A program made the position numbers and the translations under genes. From Pseudomonas sp. (lineage in GTDB: Bacteria; Pseudomonadota; Gammaproteobacteria; Pseudomonadales; Pseudomonadaceae), in NCBI RefSeq assembly GCF_030150285.1, contig NZ_JASLGE010000060.1:1-22415 (forward strand): a DNA stretch of 22,415 nt. The letters run 5' to 3'. The notes under the pieces are model-generated. The model made no database searches. It was not told the DNA's origin and was given only the letters and a program-made list of their open reading frames with translations. Within the stretch, counting starts at the first letter, position 1. Each line of letters starts with the position of its first letter. Shown in pieces: positions 1-10,452 of this stretch.

Positions 1-19
1 TCCTTGGCCGTGTCGCGGC

Positions 20-42
20 TAACCCGGCGTCCTGCCGGGTTA
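20..42. repeat. Perfect inverted repeat, 9-bp arms
   Basis: TAACCCGGC and GCCGGGTTA flank a 5-base spacer. The sequence could fold into a strong hairpin, but neither strand has a T-run after it, so it is not a typical intrinsic terminator. No reading frame covers it and its role is unknown. Confidence 0.5.
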
Positions 43-113
43 CCCACTGCGCAAAACCTGCGTTCGGCCAGCGTGGTTTAAGGGGGCCCTTTAGATCAAA
101 AGCCAGATCAAAA

Positions 114-150
114 GATCACGAGCAAGCTCGTTCCTACAAACGCTCCTACA
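114..150. repeat. REP-like palindromic element
   Basis: The core CGAGCAAGCTCG (119-130) is a small palindrome followed by TTCCTACA and a second CTCCTACA. Read on the minus strand this is the TAGGAGC...GAGCTTGCTCG pattern common between genes of fluorescent pseudomonads. It lies downstream of ygiQ. Assignment rests on recalled family sequence, not on finding other copies in this window. Confidence 0.6.
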
Positions 151-151
151 A

Positions 152-167
152 TTGGGGCTAACCCCAA
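152..167 (-). terminator. Possible ygiQ terminator hairpin
   Basis: TTGGGG and CCCCAA form a 6-bp stem with a 4-base loop, 13 bases beyond the ygiQ stop codon. On the minus strand it is followed only by TTGTAG, a poor U-tract, so this is a weak candidate. Confidence 0.35.
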
Positions 168-180
168 CATTCAGTGGGGC

Positions 181-2487
<2,307 letters not shown>

Positions 2488-2563
2488 GTCGATGACCGGT
2501 ATTAAGTGCAAAAAAAGAAGGCGCGCTATTTACGGATGAAATTCGCGGGCGCGGAATATAGCA

Positions 2564-2602
2564 CAAAAAATAACCAATTCCGACGGTAGCGGTCGGAATT
2601 GG
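2564..2602 (-). terminator. Intrinsic terminator of dnaB
   Basis: An 11-bp perfect stem (CCAATTCCGAC / GTCGGAATTGG, 2574-2602) with a 7-base loop is followed on the minus strand by TTATTTTTTG. This is a textbook Rho-independent terminator 26 bases after the dnaB stop codon, so ygiQ probably has its own promoter in the next 80 bases. Confidence 0.92.
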
Positions 2603-2628
2603 TGTCATGGGCGTTACCCGAGCGGGCG

Positions 2629-4023
2629 TTACTCGTCGTCGAAGTTGTAACTGCCCGGTGCCAGGTTTTCAAAACGCGTGTATTTACCGATAAACGCGAG
2701 GCGCGCTGTACCGATAGGGCCGTTACGCTGCTTGCCGATAATGATTTCGGCCACACCCTTGTGTTCGGTCTCGGGGTGGTACACCTCATCCCGGTACACG
2801 AACATGATGACGTCGGCGTCTTGCTCGATGGCCCCGGACTCACGCAAGTCGGAGTTGATCGGACGCTTGTTGGGGCGCTGCTCAAGGGAGCGGTTGAGCT
2901 GCGACAGGGCAACCACAGGGCAGTTGAATTCCTTGGCCAGCGCTTTCAGGGAGCGGGAGATTTCGGAAATTTCATTGGTCCGGTTATCGCCGCCCGACCC
3001 CGGGATCTGCATCAATTGCAGGTAGTCGATCATGATCAGGCCAATGTCACCGTGCTCACGCACCAGGCGTCGGGTGCGCGCGCGCATCTCGGAAGGGCTG
3101 ATGCCGGCCGTGTCATCGATAAACAGCTTACGGTCGTTGAGCAGGTTGACGGCGGAGGTCAGGCGCGGCCAGTCGTCGTCTTCCAGGCGACCGGCCCGCA
3201 CCTTGGTCTGGTCGATACGCCCCAGGGACGACAGCATCCGCATGATCAGCGATTCGCCTGGCATCTCGAGGGAGTACACCAGTACCGCCTTTTCGCTGCG
3301 CAGCACAGCGTTTTCCACCAGATTCATCGCGAAGGTGGTTTTACCCATCGATGGACGGCCCGCGACGATGATCAAGTCAGACGGCTGCAGGCCGCTGGTC
3401 ATGTTGTCGAGGTCGGTGTAGCCGGTGGATAGGCCCGTGATGGCGTTGTCGGTGTTGAACAGCGTGTCGATGCGATCAATCGCCTTGGTCAGCAGGTCGT
3501 TGACGCTGACCGGGCCGCCGGTTTTAGGCCGGGCCTCGGCAATCGCAAAGATCTGGCGCTCGGCTTCGTCGAGGATCTCTTCGGCGCTGCGGCCTTCCGG
3601 GTTGAATGCACTGTCAGCAATTTCGGTGCTGATGCCGATCAGTTGCCGCAAGGTCGCGCGTTGACGAACGATCTGCGCATAGGCCTTGATGTTCGCCACC
3701 GATGGCGTGTTTTTGGCCAGTTCGCCCAAGTAACCCAGGCCACCGACTTGAGAGGTCTGACCTTCTTTGTCCAATTGCTCGGCCAGGGTCACGACGTCAA
3801 TCGGGGAGTTCTGGTCAGCCAACTTGGCAATGGCACGGAAGATCAGCCGGTGGTCATGTCGATAGAAATCACCGTCTGATACCTGATCCAGCACGCGTTC
3901 CCAGGCGTTGTTGTCCAGCATCAAACCGCCGAGTACTGCCTGTTCGGCCTCGATGGAATGCGGCGGCACCTTCAGGGCAGCGGTTTGGAGGTCATATTGC
4001 TCAGGAGCGGAGATATCGTTCAT
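2629..4023 (-). CDS. dnaB: Replicative DNA helicase DnaB
   Basis: This is the hexameric 5'-3' helicase that unwinds DNA at the replication fork and binds primase and the loader. The 464-residue product has the N-terminal helical domain (PPHSIEAEQAVLGGLML) and a RecA-like motor domain. Walker A is GRPSMGKT with Lys228; Walker B is IMIDYLQLM. I chose the ATG at 4023 (MNDISAPEQ) because the family starts there; the frame runs on to 4086, but those 21 residues are hydrophobic and unlike DnaB. The ribosome site is weak. The gene follows rplI but is separated from it by a strong terminator, so a promoter is expected between 4024 and 4080, although I see no clear one. Confidence 0.98.
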   Translation of the reverse strand: MNDISAPEQYDLQTAALKVPPHSIEAEQAVLGGLMLDNNAWERVLDQVSDGDFYRHDHRLIFRAIAKLADQNSPIDVVTLAEQLDKEGQTSQVGGLGYLGELAKNTPSVANIKAYAQIVRQRATLRQLIGISTEIADSAFNPEGRSAEEILDEAERQIFAIAEARPKTGGPVSVNDLLTKAIDRIDTLFNTDNAITGLSTGYTDLDNMTSGLQPSDLIIVAGRPSMGKTTFAMNLVENAVLRSEKAVLVYSLEMPGESLIMRMLSSLGRIDQTKVRAGRLEDDDWPRLTSAVNLLNDRKLFIDDTAGISPSEMRARTRRLVREHGDIGLIMIDYLQLMQIPGSGGDNRTNEISEISRSLKALAKEFNCPVVALSQLNRSLEQRPNKRPINSDLRESGAIEQDADVIMFVYRDEVYHPETEHKGVAEIIIGKQRNGPIGTARLAFIGKYTRFENLAPGSYNFDDE

Positions 4024-4080
4024 GGCCACTTGATTCTTTAGGAAAAGCAGGGGGAAAAACAGAGACTGCAGAAAGACAAA

Positions 4081-4109
4081 GGGCACGACCTGTAAACAGG
4101 ATCGTGCCC
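4081..4109 (-). terminator. Intrinsic terminator of the rpsF-rplI operon
   Basis: An 8-bp stem (GGGCACGA / TCGTGCCC), one bulged base, then CCTGT / ACAGG with a tight loop, followed on the minus strand by TTTGTCTTTC. It begins 45 bases after the rplI stop and separates the ribosomal operon from dnaB. Confidence 0.88.
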
Positions 4110-4154
4110 GATGTTAACCGTCCGACACACAAGGTGCCAGTCAGTCAAGACTGC

Positions 4155-4601
4155 TTAAGCAGCTACCACGACAACGCGTACGGTGGCTTCAACTTCGGCG
4201 TGCAGGTGCACGGCCACGTCGAATTCACCCACGTTACGGATAGTGCCGTTCGGCAGACGAACTTCGCTTTTCGACACTTCAACGCCAGAAGCGGTCAGTG
4301 CGTCAGCGATGTCGTGCGTACCGATCGAACCGAACAGCTTGCCTTCGTCACCAGCGGTGGCAGTGATAGTCACTTCCAGCTCAGCCAGTTGGGCAGCACG
4401 TGTTTCAGCCGAGGCTTTCTTGTCTGCTGCTGCTTGTTCCAGCTCAGCACGACGCTCTTCAAATGCAGCCAGGTTGGCAGCAGTTGCAGCGGTGGCTTTG
4501 CCGTATGGCAGCAGGTAGTTACGACCGTAACCGGCCTTAACATTTACTTTGTCGCCCAGGTTGCCCAGGTTCGCGACTTTTTCCAGAAGGATCAGTTGCA
4601 T
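4155..4601 (-). CDS. rplI: 50S ribosomal protein L9
   Basis: L9 binds 23S rRNA near the L1 stalk and helps keep the reading frame. The 148-residue product has the N-terminal globular signature (MQLILLEKVANLGNLGDKVNVKAG, GYGRNYLLP), the long Ala/Glu-rich connecting helix (about 42-75) and a C-terminal domain. Length matches the family. The ATG at 4601 has AAGAGGA 8 bases upstream. It is the last gene of the rpsF operon, 19 bases after the DUF2232 gene. Confidence 0.98.
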   Translation of the reverse strand: MQLILLEKVANLGNLGDKVNVKAGYGRNYLLPYGKATAATAANLAAFEERRAELEQAAADKKASAETRAAQLAELEVTITATAGDEGKLFGSIGTHDIADALTASGVEVSKSEVRLPNGTIRNVGEFDVAVHLHAEVEATVRVVVVAA

Positions 4602-4620
4602 GTGAAAATCCTCTTAACTT

Positions 4621-5517
4621 TTAACCTTCACCGTCCGCAGAACCTTTATTGGCGTCTTTCGCCGCCAGGCGTCCGCGAAAATCAATCAGGCTGTCGACAA
4701 TGGCCAAAACCACGAGTAACGGACCAATCAAGTGCATAAAAGGCAACAGCGTGACGTACAACCCTACCAACCAGAAACCGGCCAGTTTTTTCTGTGCGAC
4801 CAGCCCATGAACCAGGGATAGACCCGCAAAGAACAGCGGAACACTGCACAACGGCAACAGGATCAAGGCGTGCCACCCGATAAACGGGGCAACACACATG
4901 ACGGCCAGCAGTGACAGCGCTACGCCTTTGGGGAGCCGGATAGCGCGAAACTCGCTTCCGAAACCACCGGGGTTGTACAACAACGCCTGCCAATAGCGCC
5001 CAAGAATCAGGCACAACACACTAAAGACCTGCACCGAAACCGCTGTCGAAATGATCAACAATGGAACTGTCATTGAAGCGAGTGCTGTTTTCTGACCTGC
5101 CGAGAGTTTCTCGTAAGGCTCACCCATCGCCATCGGCAAAACGCGTTCAAACGTCTGCGCCAGTGACTCGATGAAGGAACCGAAGACGGTTCCCAGACTC
5201 GCCGCACACAACAACCCCACGGCCATGCTGACCAGCAGCACGCGGTTCCAGGTATGGCCGGCGCGTAAAACCAGCGCCAGACTGCATGATCCGATCAGCA
5301 CCAGAAGGGCTGTCGGGTCTTGCAGGAAGTGCCAGCTCACCAACACTGACAACAGCCCCAAACCCAGGACGCTCAAGGCGTCCGACCCGCGCCGCAGAAG
5401 CACAAGGCAACCCGCGGCGGCACTCAACCAAAACAACAACGGCAATGCTGCAAATCCGGCCACAACCAGCGTGGCCTGCACACGTCCGCGCATGATGAAC
5501 TCAGCTAAGGCGCGCAT
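4621..5517 (-). CDS. DUF2232 (YybS-like) integral membrane protein
   Basis: The 298-residue product is almost entirely hydrophobic, with roughly seven to eight likely membrane segments (for example VVAGFAALPLLFWLSAAAG, VLLVSMAVGLLCAASLG, LIISTAVSVQVFSVLCLILG). The C-terminal tail is short, charged and probably cytoplasmic. Its place between rpsR and rplI and its profile match the DUF2232 family; Bacillus yybS, also next to rplI and the helicase gene, is a relative by context. Function is unknown. The ATG at 5517 has AAGGGA 8 bases upstream and is preferred to the Met at residue 9. Spacings of 36 bases from rpsR and 19 to rplI place it inside the ribosomal operon. The family name comes from context and memory, not a search. 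Confidence 0.85.
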   Translation of the reverse strand: MRALAEFIMRGRVQATLVVAGFAALPLLFWLSAAAGCLVLLRRGSDALSVLGLGLLSVLVSWHFLQDPTALLVLIGSCSLALVLRAGHTWNRVLLVSMAVGLLCAASLGTVFGSFIESLAQTFERVLPMAMGEPYEKLSAGQKTALASMTVPLLIISTAVSVQVFSVLCLILGRYWQALLYNPGGFGSEFRAIRLPKGVALSLLAVMCVAPFIGWHALILLPLCSVPLFFAGLSLVHGLVAQKKLAGFWLVGLYVTLLPFMHLIGPLLVVLAIVDSLIDFRGRLAAKDANKGSADGEG

Positions 5518-5553
5518 GCATTCAATCCCTTACTGCGTATCGACTGCCCGGTC

Positions 5554-5784
5554 TCAGCGGCCGTGGCTGTCGGTGTAGGCCAGCAGGGCCAGGAAGCGGG
5601 CGCGCTTGATAGCGGTAGCCAGCTGACGCTGATAACGAGCTTTAGTACCGGTGATGCGGCTTGGAACAATTTTGCCGGTCTCGGATACGTAAGCTTTCAG
5701 AGTGTTGAGATCCTTGTAATCGATCTCTTTCACTTCTTCTGCGGTGAAGCGGCAGAATTTACGACGACGGAAGAAACGTGCCAT
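5554..5784 (-). CDS. rpsR: 30S ribosomal protein S18
   Basis: S18 forms a heterodimer with S6 on the platform of the small subunit. The 76-residue product has the expected length and the basic core (MARFFRRRKFCRF, YKDLNTLKAYVSETGKI, ARYQRQLATAIKRARFLALL). GAGGAG stands 8 bases before the ATG. It lies 28 bases after rpsF, its binding partner, in the same operon. Confidence 0.98.
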   Translation of the reverse strand: MARFFRRRKFCRFTAEEVKEIDYKDLNTLKAYVSETGKIVPSRITGTKARYQRQLATAIKRARFLALLAYTDSHGR

Positions 5785-5812
5785 GTAATTGGCTCCTCAA
5801 AAGGTCCGTGGA

Positions 5813-6238
5813 TTACTCGTCAGCGTTATCGCTGGCGTCGCTGTTATCGCTGTCATCGCCATCGGCGCTGTCAGAATGCTCAGGACGGTCACGACGCTCA
5901 CGGCGCTCACTGCGGTTCTCTTCAGCCTTGAGCATCTCGGACTGGCCAGTTACGGCTTCGTCGCGACGGATGACCAGGTTACGGATCACAGCATCGTTGT
6001 AACGGAAGTTGTCTTCCAGCTCAGCCAGGGCTTTGCCAGTGCACTCAACGTTCAGCATCACGTAGTGAGCCTTGTGAACATTGTTGATTGCGTAGGCCAG
6101 TTGACGACGGCCCCAATCTTCCAGACGGTGGATTTTGCCGCCGTCTTCTTCGATCAGCTTGGTGTAACGCTCTACCATGCCGCCGACTTGTTCGCTTTGA
6201 TCCGGGTGGACCAAAAAGATGATTTCGTAATGACGCAT
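5813..6238 (-). CDS. rpsF: 30S ribosomal protein S6
   Basis: S6 pairs with S18 and binds 16S rRNA in the central domain. The 141-residue product has a typical N-terminal ferredoxin-like fold (MRHYEIIFLVHPDQSEQV, DWGRRQLAYAIN, YVMLNVEC, NDAVIRNLVIRRDE; residues 1-96). From about residue 105 the tail is low in complexity: a basic run RSERRERRDR, then a Ser/Asp/Asn/Glu-rich acidic end. In enteric bacteria the ligase RimK adds glutamates to the S6 C-terminus; whether that happens here is inference. AAGGAG stands 5 bases before the ATG. It is the first gene of the operon, with a sigma70 promoter about 120 bases upstream. Confidence 0.98.
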   Translation of the reverse strand: MRHYEIIFLVHPDQSEQVGGMVERYTKLIEEDGGKIHRLEDWGRRQLAYAINNVHKAHYVMLNVECTGKALAELEDNFRYNDAVIRNLVIRRDEAVTGQSEMLKAEENRSERRERRDRPEHSDSADGDDSDNSDASDNADE

Positions 6239-6359
6239 GAATGCTCCTTACGGGTTGTAGCCTGCCGCTAACTGAAAGCGGTCAGACAAGGAGTGAATGA
6301 CACTGGTGTGTCTTGCCTAGAGAGGCACATATGCGCCCGCCATGATGGCAAGGGGCGCA

Positions 6360-6388
6360 ATAGTAGTGAAGCAGAGGGAAAGCTGCAA
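6360..6388 (-). promoter_or_regulatory. Probable sigma70 promoter of the rpsF operon
   Basis: On the minus strand, TTGCAG (6383-6388) and TACTAT (6360-6365) are separated by exactly 17 bases and point at rpsF. The implied leader of about 115 bases includes an imperfect GC-rich hairpin (GCGCCC...GGGCGC, about 6334-6358). Such leaders can serve autoregulation by ribosomal proteins, but this is inference. Confidence 0.7.
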
Positions 6389-6417
6389 GCGGCACGCTAC
6401 AAGTGGTAGGTGAAACA

Positions 6418-6440
6418 GTTGCAAGCTAGCCGCTGGCAAC
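6418..6440 (-). terminator. Weak terminator-like hairpin after rlmB
   Basis: GTTGC and GCAAC, with AGC/GCT inside and one mismatch, form an 8-bp imperfect stem with a 5-base loop shortly after the rlmB stop. The minus strand continues TGTTTCACC, a poor U-tract. The surrounding bases (GCAAGCGGCACGC, TGCAAGCTAGC) also resemble degenerate intergenic repeats seen in Pseudomonas. Confidence 0.35.
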
Positions 6441-6447
6441 GCCTCTT

Positions 6448-7215
6448 CTACTTCTTCTTCCGCGCAGCGGATGCTTTGACGCTGCGCTGACGCTGTGCCT
6501 CAAACAGGCACACGCCGGTTGCGACCGAGACGTTCAGGCTGCTGACGCTGCCAGACATCGGCAAGTTCACCAGGTAATCGCAATGCTCACGGGTCAGACG
6601 GCGCATACCTTTGCCTTCTGCTCCCATGATCAGGATGGTAGGGCCGGTCAGGTCCTGGTCATAGAGGCTGACCTCGGCCTCGCCCGCCGTACCCACGACC
6701 CACAGGCCGCGCTGCTGGAGCTTCTCAAGCGTGCGCGCCAGGTTGGTCACCGCCACCAACGGAATCACTTCCGCAGCGCCGCACGCGACTTTTCGCACCG
6801 TCGGGGTCAAGGTTGCAGACTTGTCTTTAGGCACGATAACGGCCAAAGCACCCGCCGCATCCGCAGAACGCAGGCAAGCACCCAGGTTATGCGGGTCGGT
6901 CACGCCGTCCAGTACCAGCAGCAACGGCGCGCCTTCGGTGCGGTCGAGCAACTCGTCGAGCATGGCCTCGCCCCACACCTGGCTTGGGCTGACATCCGCA
7001 ACAACGCCCTGGTGCACGCCTTCGACCCACACGTCCATTTCACGGCGCTCGGCACTGCCGACCGGCACACGGCTCTCGTCGGCCAGCGTGATCAAGGTCT
7101 GAACACGCGGGTCGCTACGACCTTCAGCCAACCACACTTGCTTGACGCGCTTTGGGTGATGACGAAGCAACGCTTCTACGGCGTGAATGCCGTAGATTTT
7201 TTCCAACTGACTCAT
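6448..7215 (-). CDS. rlmB: 23S rRNA (guanosine-2'-O-)-methyltransferase RlmB
   Basis: RlmB methylates the 2'-oxygen of G2251 in the peptidyl-transferase P loop of 23S rRNA using S-adenosylmethionine. The 255-residue product has the N-terminal SpoU substrate-binding domain (IYGIHAVEALL) and the SPOUT trefoil knot motifs: motif 1 DGVTDPHNLGACLRSADAAG, motif 2 IMGAEGKGMRRL, motif 3 LPMSGSVSSLNVSVATG. The ATG at 7215 overlaps the rnr stop as ATGA, so translation of the two is probably coupled. The C-terminus is basic (KASAARKKK). Confidence 0.97.
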   Translation of the reverse strand: MSQLEKIYGIHAVEALLRHHPKRVKQVWLAEGRSDPRVQTLITLADESRVPVGSAERREMDVWVEGVHQGVVADVSPSQVWGEAMLDELLDRTEGAPLLLVLDGVTDPHNLGACLRSADAAGALAVIVPKDKSATLTPTVRKVACGAAEVIPLVAVTNLARTLEKLQQRGLWVVGTAGEAEVSLYDQDLTGPTILIMGAEGKGMRRLTREHCDYLVNLPMSGSVSSLNVSVATGVCLFEAQRQRSVKASAARKKK

Positions 7216-9854
7216 GACTTGGCCTTAGGTTTACGCGACCCGCTGCTTTTAGCAGCCGGTGCTGCGCCCGCTTTTGGCGGGCCTTTACGATGTTTGCTTG
7301 GCTTGGAAGGCTTGCCCGCGTCTTTAGCGGGTGCTGCCCTCCCCGGCTTTCCCGGCGCCGATGTCCGACCGCCGCTTTTCGCATCGGCCAGCAGCGCCTG
7401 CTTCAATTCACGGCTTTTGCGCACTTCGGCATTTTTTGCTGCGGCGTCGCCGGGGCGATAGGTGCCATCTGACGCTTTTTCAGCCTTGGCTGGCGCGCTA
7501 CGACGACTGGCTTTCGCCGCTGGCTCGGCGGGCTTTTCAGTGGCCTTGGTCGCGGCCGGCGCATCAGCACCCCGTTTTTTACGACCGATCGGTGCACTGA
7601 GGGTTTTCTCAGCCATTTCGAAGTCGATCTTGCGCTCATCAAGGTCAACGCGCATCACACGCACTTCCACGGTGTCACCCAAGCGGAAGCTACGACCGGT
7701 GCGCTCGCCCGCCAGGCGATGGTGCACAGGGTCGAAGTGGTAGTAGTCACCCGGCAAGGCGGTCACGTGCACCAAGCCTTCGACATAGATGTCAGTCAGC
7801 TCGACAAACAGACCAAAACCGGTCACGGCTGTCACCACACCCGGGAAAGATTCGCCCACGCGATCTTTCATGAACTCGCACTTGAGCCAGTTGGTCACGT
7901 CACGCGTGGCCTCATCGGCACGGCGCTCGCTCATCGAACACTGCTCGCCGAGCTGCTCCAAAGCGGCTTCGTCGTACGGGTAGATGCGCGCCTTGGGAAT
8001 GCTCATGGCACCCGCACGACGAACATGCGGGGTGTCCATTTTGGAATGGATCACGCTGCGAATTGCGCGGTGCGTGAGCAAGTCCGGGTAGCGACGAATC
8101 GGAGACGTGAAGTGGGTATAGGCTTCATAGTTCAGGCCGAAGTGACCCTGGTTATCAGCGCTGTACACCGCCTGGCTCAACGAACGCAGCATCACGGTCT
8201 GGATCAGGTGGAAATCCGGACGGTCCTTGATACTGGCCAACAAGGCTTGGTAGTCCTTCGGCGAAGGGCCGTCCTTGCCTTTGTGCAAGGTCAAACCCAG
8301 CTCGCCCAGGAAGGCGCGGAGTTTTTCCAGACGCTCAGGCGGCGGGCCATCATGCACACGGAACAGCGCAGGAATTTCGTGCTTCTTGAGGAACTCTGCG
8401 GTGGCCACGTTGGCCGCCAGCATGCACTCTTCAATCAACTTGTGAGCGTCGTTACGAGTGGTCGGGCGAATTTCGGCGATTTTGCGCTCAGACCCGAAAA
8501 TGATGCGGGTTTCCTGCGTTTCAAAGTCGATCGCACCCCGCGTGTGGCGGGCCGCCAGCAACACCTTGTACAGCGAGTACAGCTGCTTGAGGTGTGGCAC
8601 CACGTCAGCATATTCGCTGCGCAGTTGCTTGGCTTCGCCGGTTTTGGCGTGCTCAAGCATGGTGCTGACCTTGTTATAGGTCAGGCGCGCCTGGGAGTGA
8701 ATCACCGCCTCATAGAACTGGTAGTCGGTCATCTCGCCGGTTTTGGAGATGGTCATCTCGCAGACCATAGCCAGGCGATCGACATGCGGGTTCAGGGAAC
8801 ACAGGCCGTTGGACAACTCCTCGGGCAGCATCGGAATCACGCGCTCCGGGAAGTACACCGAGTTGCCGCGCACTTGCGCTTCAGCATCCAGTGCGGAGCC
8901 GAGCTTCACATAACTGGAAACGTCGGCAATGGCCACATACAGCTTCCAGCCACCCGAGAACAGGCGCAGCTTGCCCGGCTTGGCTTCGCAGAACACCGCA
9001 TCATCGAAGTCACGCGCGTCTTCGCCATCGATGGTGACAAACGGCAGATGACGCAAATCGATGCGTTTCTCTTTGTCTTTTTCTTCCACTTCCGGCTTGA
9101 GACGGCGAGCTTCTTTCACCACGGCTTCAGGCCAGACGTGCGGGATATCGTAAGTGCGCAGGGCGATATCAATCTCCATGCCCGGCGCCATGTAATTACC
9201 CACGACCTCGAGCACATCACCTTGCGGCTGGAAGCGAGGCGTCGGCCAGTGAGTGATCTTCACCTCGACGAACTGGCCCACTTTGGCCCCGGCATTGCGG
9301 CCCGGCGTAACCAGCACTTCCTGCTGGATTTTCGGGTTGTCGGCAACAACAAAACCAATGCCACCCTCTTCAAAGTAGCGGCCAACGATGGTTTCGTGAG
9401 CACGCGAGACAACTTCGACAATCACACCTTCACGGCGGCCACGGCGATCCAGCCCGGAAACACGCGCCAACGCACGGTCGCCGTCGAACACCAGGCGCAT
9501 TTGTGCCGGGCTCATGAACAGGTCATCACTGCCATCATCCGGGATCAGAAAACCGAAACCATCACGGTGACCACTGATGCGGCCGAGAATCAGGTCAAGC
9601 TTGTCCACCGGCGCGTAAGTGCCGCGGCGGGTGTAAATCAGTTGAGCATCACGCTCCATCGCACGCAAGCGACGGCGCAGGGCCTCTATCTGGTCTTCAG
9701 TCGTCAGACCGAATTCTTCCACCAACTGTTCACGAGCAGCAGGCGAGCCACGCTCGGCCAGATGCTGAAGGATCAGTTCGCGGCTAGGGATAGGGTTTTC
9801 GTATTTTTCCGCTTCACGTGCGGCCTCGGGATCGAGGGTCTGCCAATCGGCCAT
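7212..9854 (-). CDS. rnr: Ribonuclease R
   Basis: RNase R is a processive 3'-5' exoribonuclease that degrades structured RNA and acts in trans-translation. The 880-residue product starts with a winged-helix region (PIPSRELILQHLAERGSP), then cold-shock domains, the RNB catalytic domain and an S1 domain (about 655-740, GVVTAVTGFGLFVELTD). The metal-binding motif DGEDARDFDD gives Asp276, Asp282, Asp284 and Asp285, offset by 4 from the catalytic Asp set of the E. coli enzyme. The last 130 or so residues are a Lys/Ala/Pro-rich basic tail, expected to bind RNA or ribosomes. AAGGTGA lies 10 bases before the ATG. It is followed directly by rlmB. Confidence 0.97.
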   Translation of the reverse strand: MADWQTLDPEAAREAEKYENPIPSRELILQHLAERGSPAAREQLVEEFGLTTEDQIEALRRRLRAMERDAQLIYTRRGTYAPVDKLDLILGRISGHRDGFGFLIPDDGSDDLFMSPAQMRLVFDGDRALARVSGLDRRGRREGVIVEVVSRAHETIVGRYFEEGGIGFVVADNPKIQQEVLVTPGRNAGAKVGQFVEVKITHWPTPRFQPQGDVLEVVGNYMAPGMEIDIALRTYDIPHVWPEAVVKEARRLKPEVEEKDKEKRIDLRHLPFVTIDGEDARDFDDAVFCEAKPGKLRLFSGGWKLYVAIADVSSYVKLGSALDAEAQVRGNSVYFPERVIPMLPEELSNGLCSLNPHVDRLAMVCEMTISKTGEMTDYQFYEAVIHSQARLTYNKVSTMLEHAKTGEAKQLRSEYADVVPHLKQLYSLYKVLLAARHTRGAIDFETQETRIIFGSERKIAEIRPTTRNDAHKLIEECMLAANVATAEFLKKHEIPALFRVHDGPPPERLEKLRAFLGELGLTLHKGKDGPSPKDYQALLASIKDRPDFHLIQTVMLRSLSQAVYSADNQGHFGLNYEAYTHFTSPIRRYPDLLTHRAIRSVIHSKMDTPHVRRAGAMSIPKARIYPYDEAALEQLGEQCSMSERRADEATRDVTNWLKCEFMKDRVGESFPGVVTAVTGFGLFVELTDIYVEGLVHVTALPGDYYHFDPVHHRLAGERTGRSFRLGDTVEVRVMRVDLDERKIDFEMAEKTLSAPIGRKKRGADAPAATKATEKPAEPAAKASRRSAPAKAEKASDGTYRPGDAAAKNAEVRKSRELKQALLADAKSGGRTSAPGKPGRAAPAKDAGKPSKPSKHRKGPPKAGAAPAAKSSGSRKPKAKS

Positions 9855-10015
9855 TAGATAGTTTTCACCTTGTCTATATACGGGTTAGTTTGGCATACAC
9901 GTATTGAAACGGGAAATTTCGGGCTCACTCAACACCGTATTAGCCCTTTCTGACCCGCTTTGTTGCGGCCTGCCAACCGTTCGAGAAATATTTCCAGTAT
10001 TTTTATCAACAACGC

Positions 10016-10044
10016 TTTACAGGGCAATGGCTCGTCCGTATAGT
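10016..10044 (+). promoter_or_regulatory. Sigma70 promoter of first tRNA-Leu
   Basis: TTTACA (10016-10021) and TATAGT (10039-10044) are 17 bases apart, 34 bases before the tRNA. The same boxes and spacing recur before the second tRNA. The GC-rich GCGCGC after the -10 box resembles a stringent-type discriminator, which is inference. Confidence 0.82.
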
Positions 10045-10078
10045 GCGCGCCATCGACAACGGCAACGTTGAAGATGCT

Positions 10079-10165
10079 GCCCAGATGGTGAAATTGGTAG
10101 ACACGCCAGCTTCAGGTGCTGGTGACCGCAAGGTCGTGGAAGTTCGAGTCTTCTTCTGGGCACCA
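10079..10165 (+). tRNA. tRNA-Leu (anticodon CAG), copy 1
   Basis: The 87-base gene has acceptor arms GCCCAGA and TCTGGGC, a D arm, anticodon stem CCAGC/GCTGG with loop TTCAGGT (anticodon CAG, reading CUG), a long class II variable arm (GACCGCAAGGTC), TTCGAGT in the T loop, and an encoded CCA end. It has its own promoter and terminator. Confidence 0.97.
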
Positions 10166-10204
10166 ATTCAGAGTTGTAGATTAGTACAATCTGCAGACTC
10201 ACAC

Positions 10205-10228
10205 AAAAACCCGCGAAAGCGGGTTTTT
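10205..10228 (+). terminator. Terminator of first tRNA-Leu
   Basis: AAAAACCCGC, a GAAA tetraloop, then GCGGGTTTTT: a perfect 10-bp stem ending in a T-run, 39 bases after the tRNA. Confidence 0.95.
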
Positions 10229-10267
10229 GCATTCTAAGCCTCTGATTTAATAAAGTTAAAACAGGGG

Positions 10268-10296
10268 TTTACAGATTTAAAAGCGCTCCGTATAGT
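10268..10296 (+). promoter_or_regulatory. Sigma70 promoter of second tRNA-Leu
   Basis: TTTACA (10268-10273) and TATAGT (10291-10296) are 17 bases apart. The boxes match those of the first copy exactly while the spacer differs, so the boxes appear to be under selection. Confidence 0.82.
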
Positions 10297-10330
10297 GCGC
10301 CACATCAACCGCGGCAACGCTGCTGATACT

Positions 10331-10417
10331 GCCCAGATGGTGAAATTGGTAGACACGCCAGCTTCAGGTGCTGGTGACCGCAAGGTCGTGGAAGTTCGAG
10401 TCTTCTTCTGGGCACCA
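10331..10417 (+). tRNA. tRNA-Leu (anticodon CAG), copy 2
   Basis: Identical over all 87 bases to the first copy, including the encoded CCA. It lies 165 bases further on and has a separate promoter and terminator, so it is an independent transcription unit from a tandem duplication. Confidence 0.97.
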
Positions 10418-10452
10418 ATTCAGATTGACAGTTCAACACTGTTGATCAACTC

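Noticed and set aside
2599..3432. 277-codon frame antisense to dnaB
   Set aside because: It is entirely inside dnaB and its terminator, with no domain signal.
7719..9857. 712-codon open frame antisense to rnr
   Set aside because: It lies almost wholly within rnr on the other strand. The protein is low in recognisable motifs, rich in His/Arg/Gln, and explained by codon bias.
9855..10015. Promoter of rnr
   Set aside because: AT-rich bases including GTATATAGA precede the ribosome site, but no -35 box at a proper distance supports a call.
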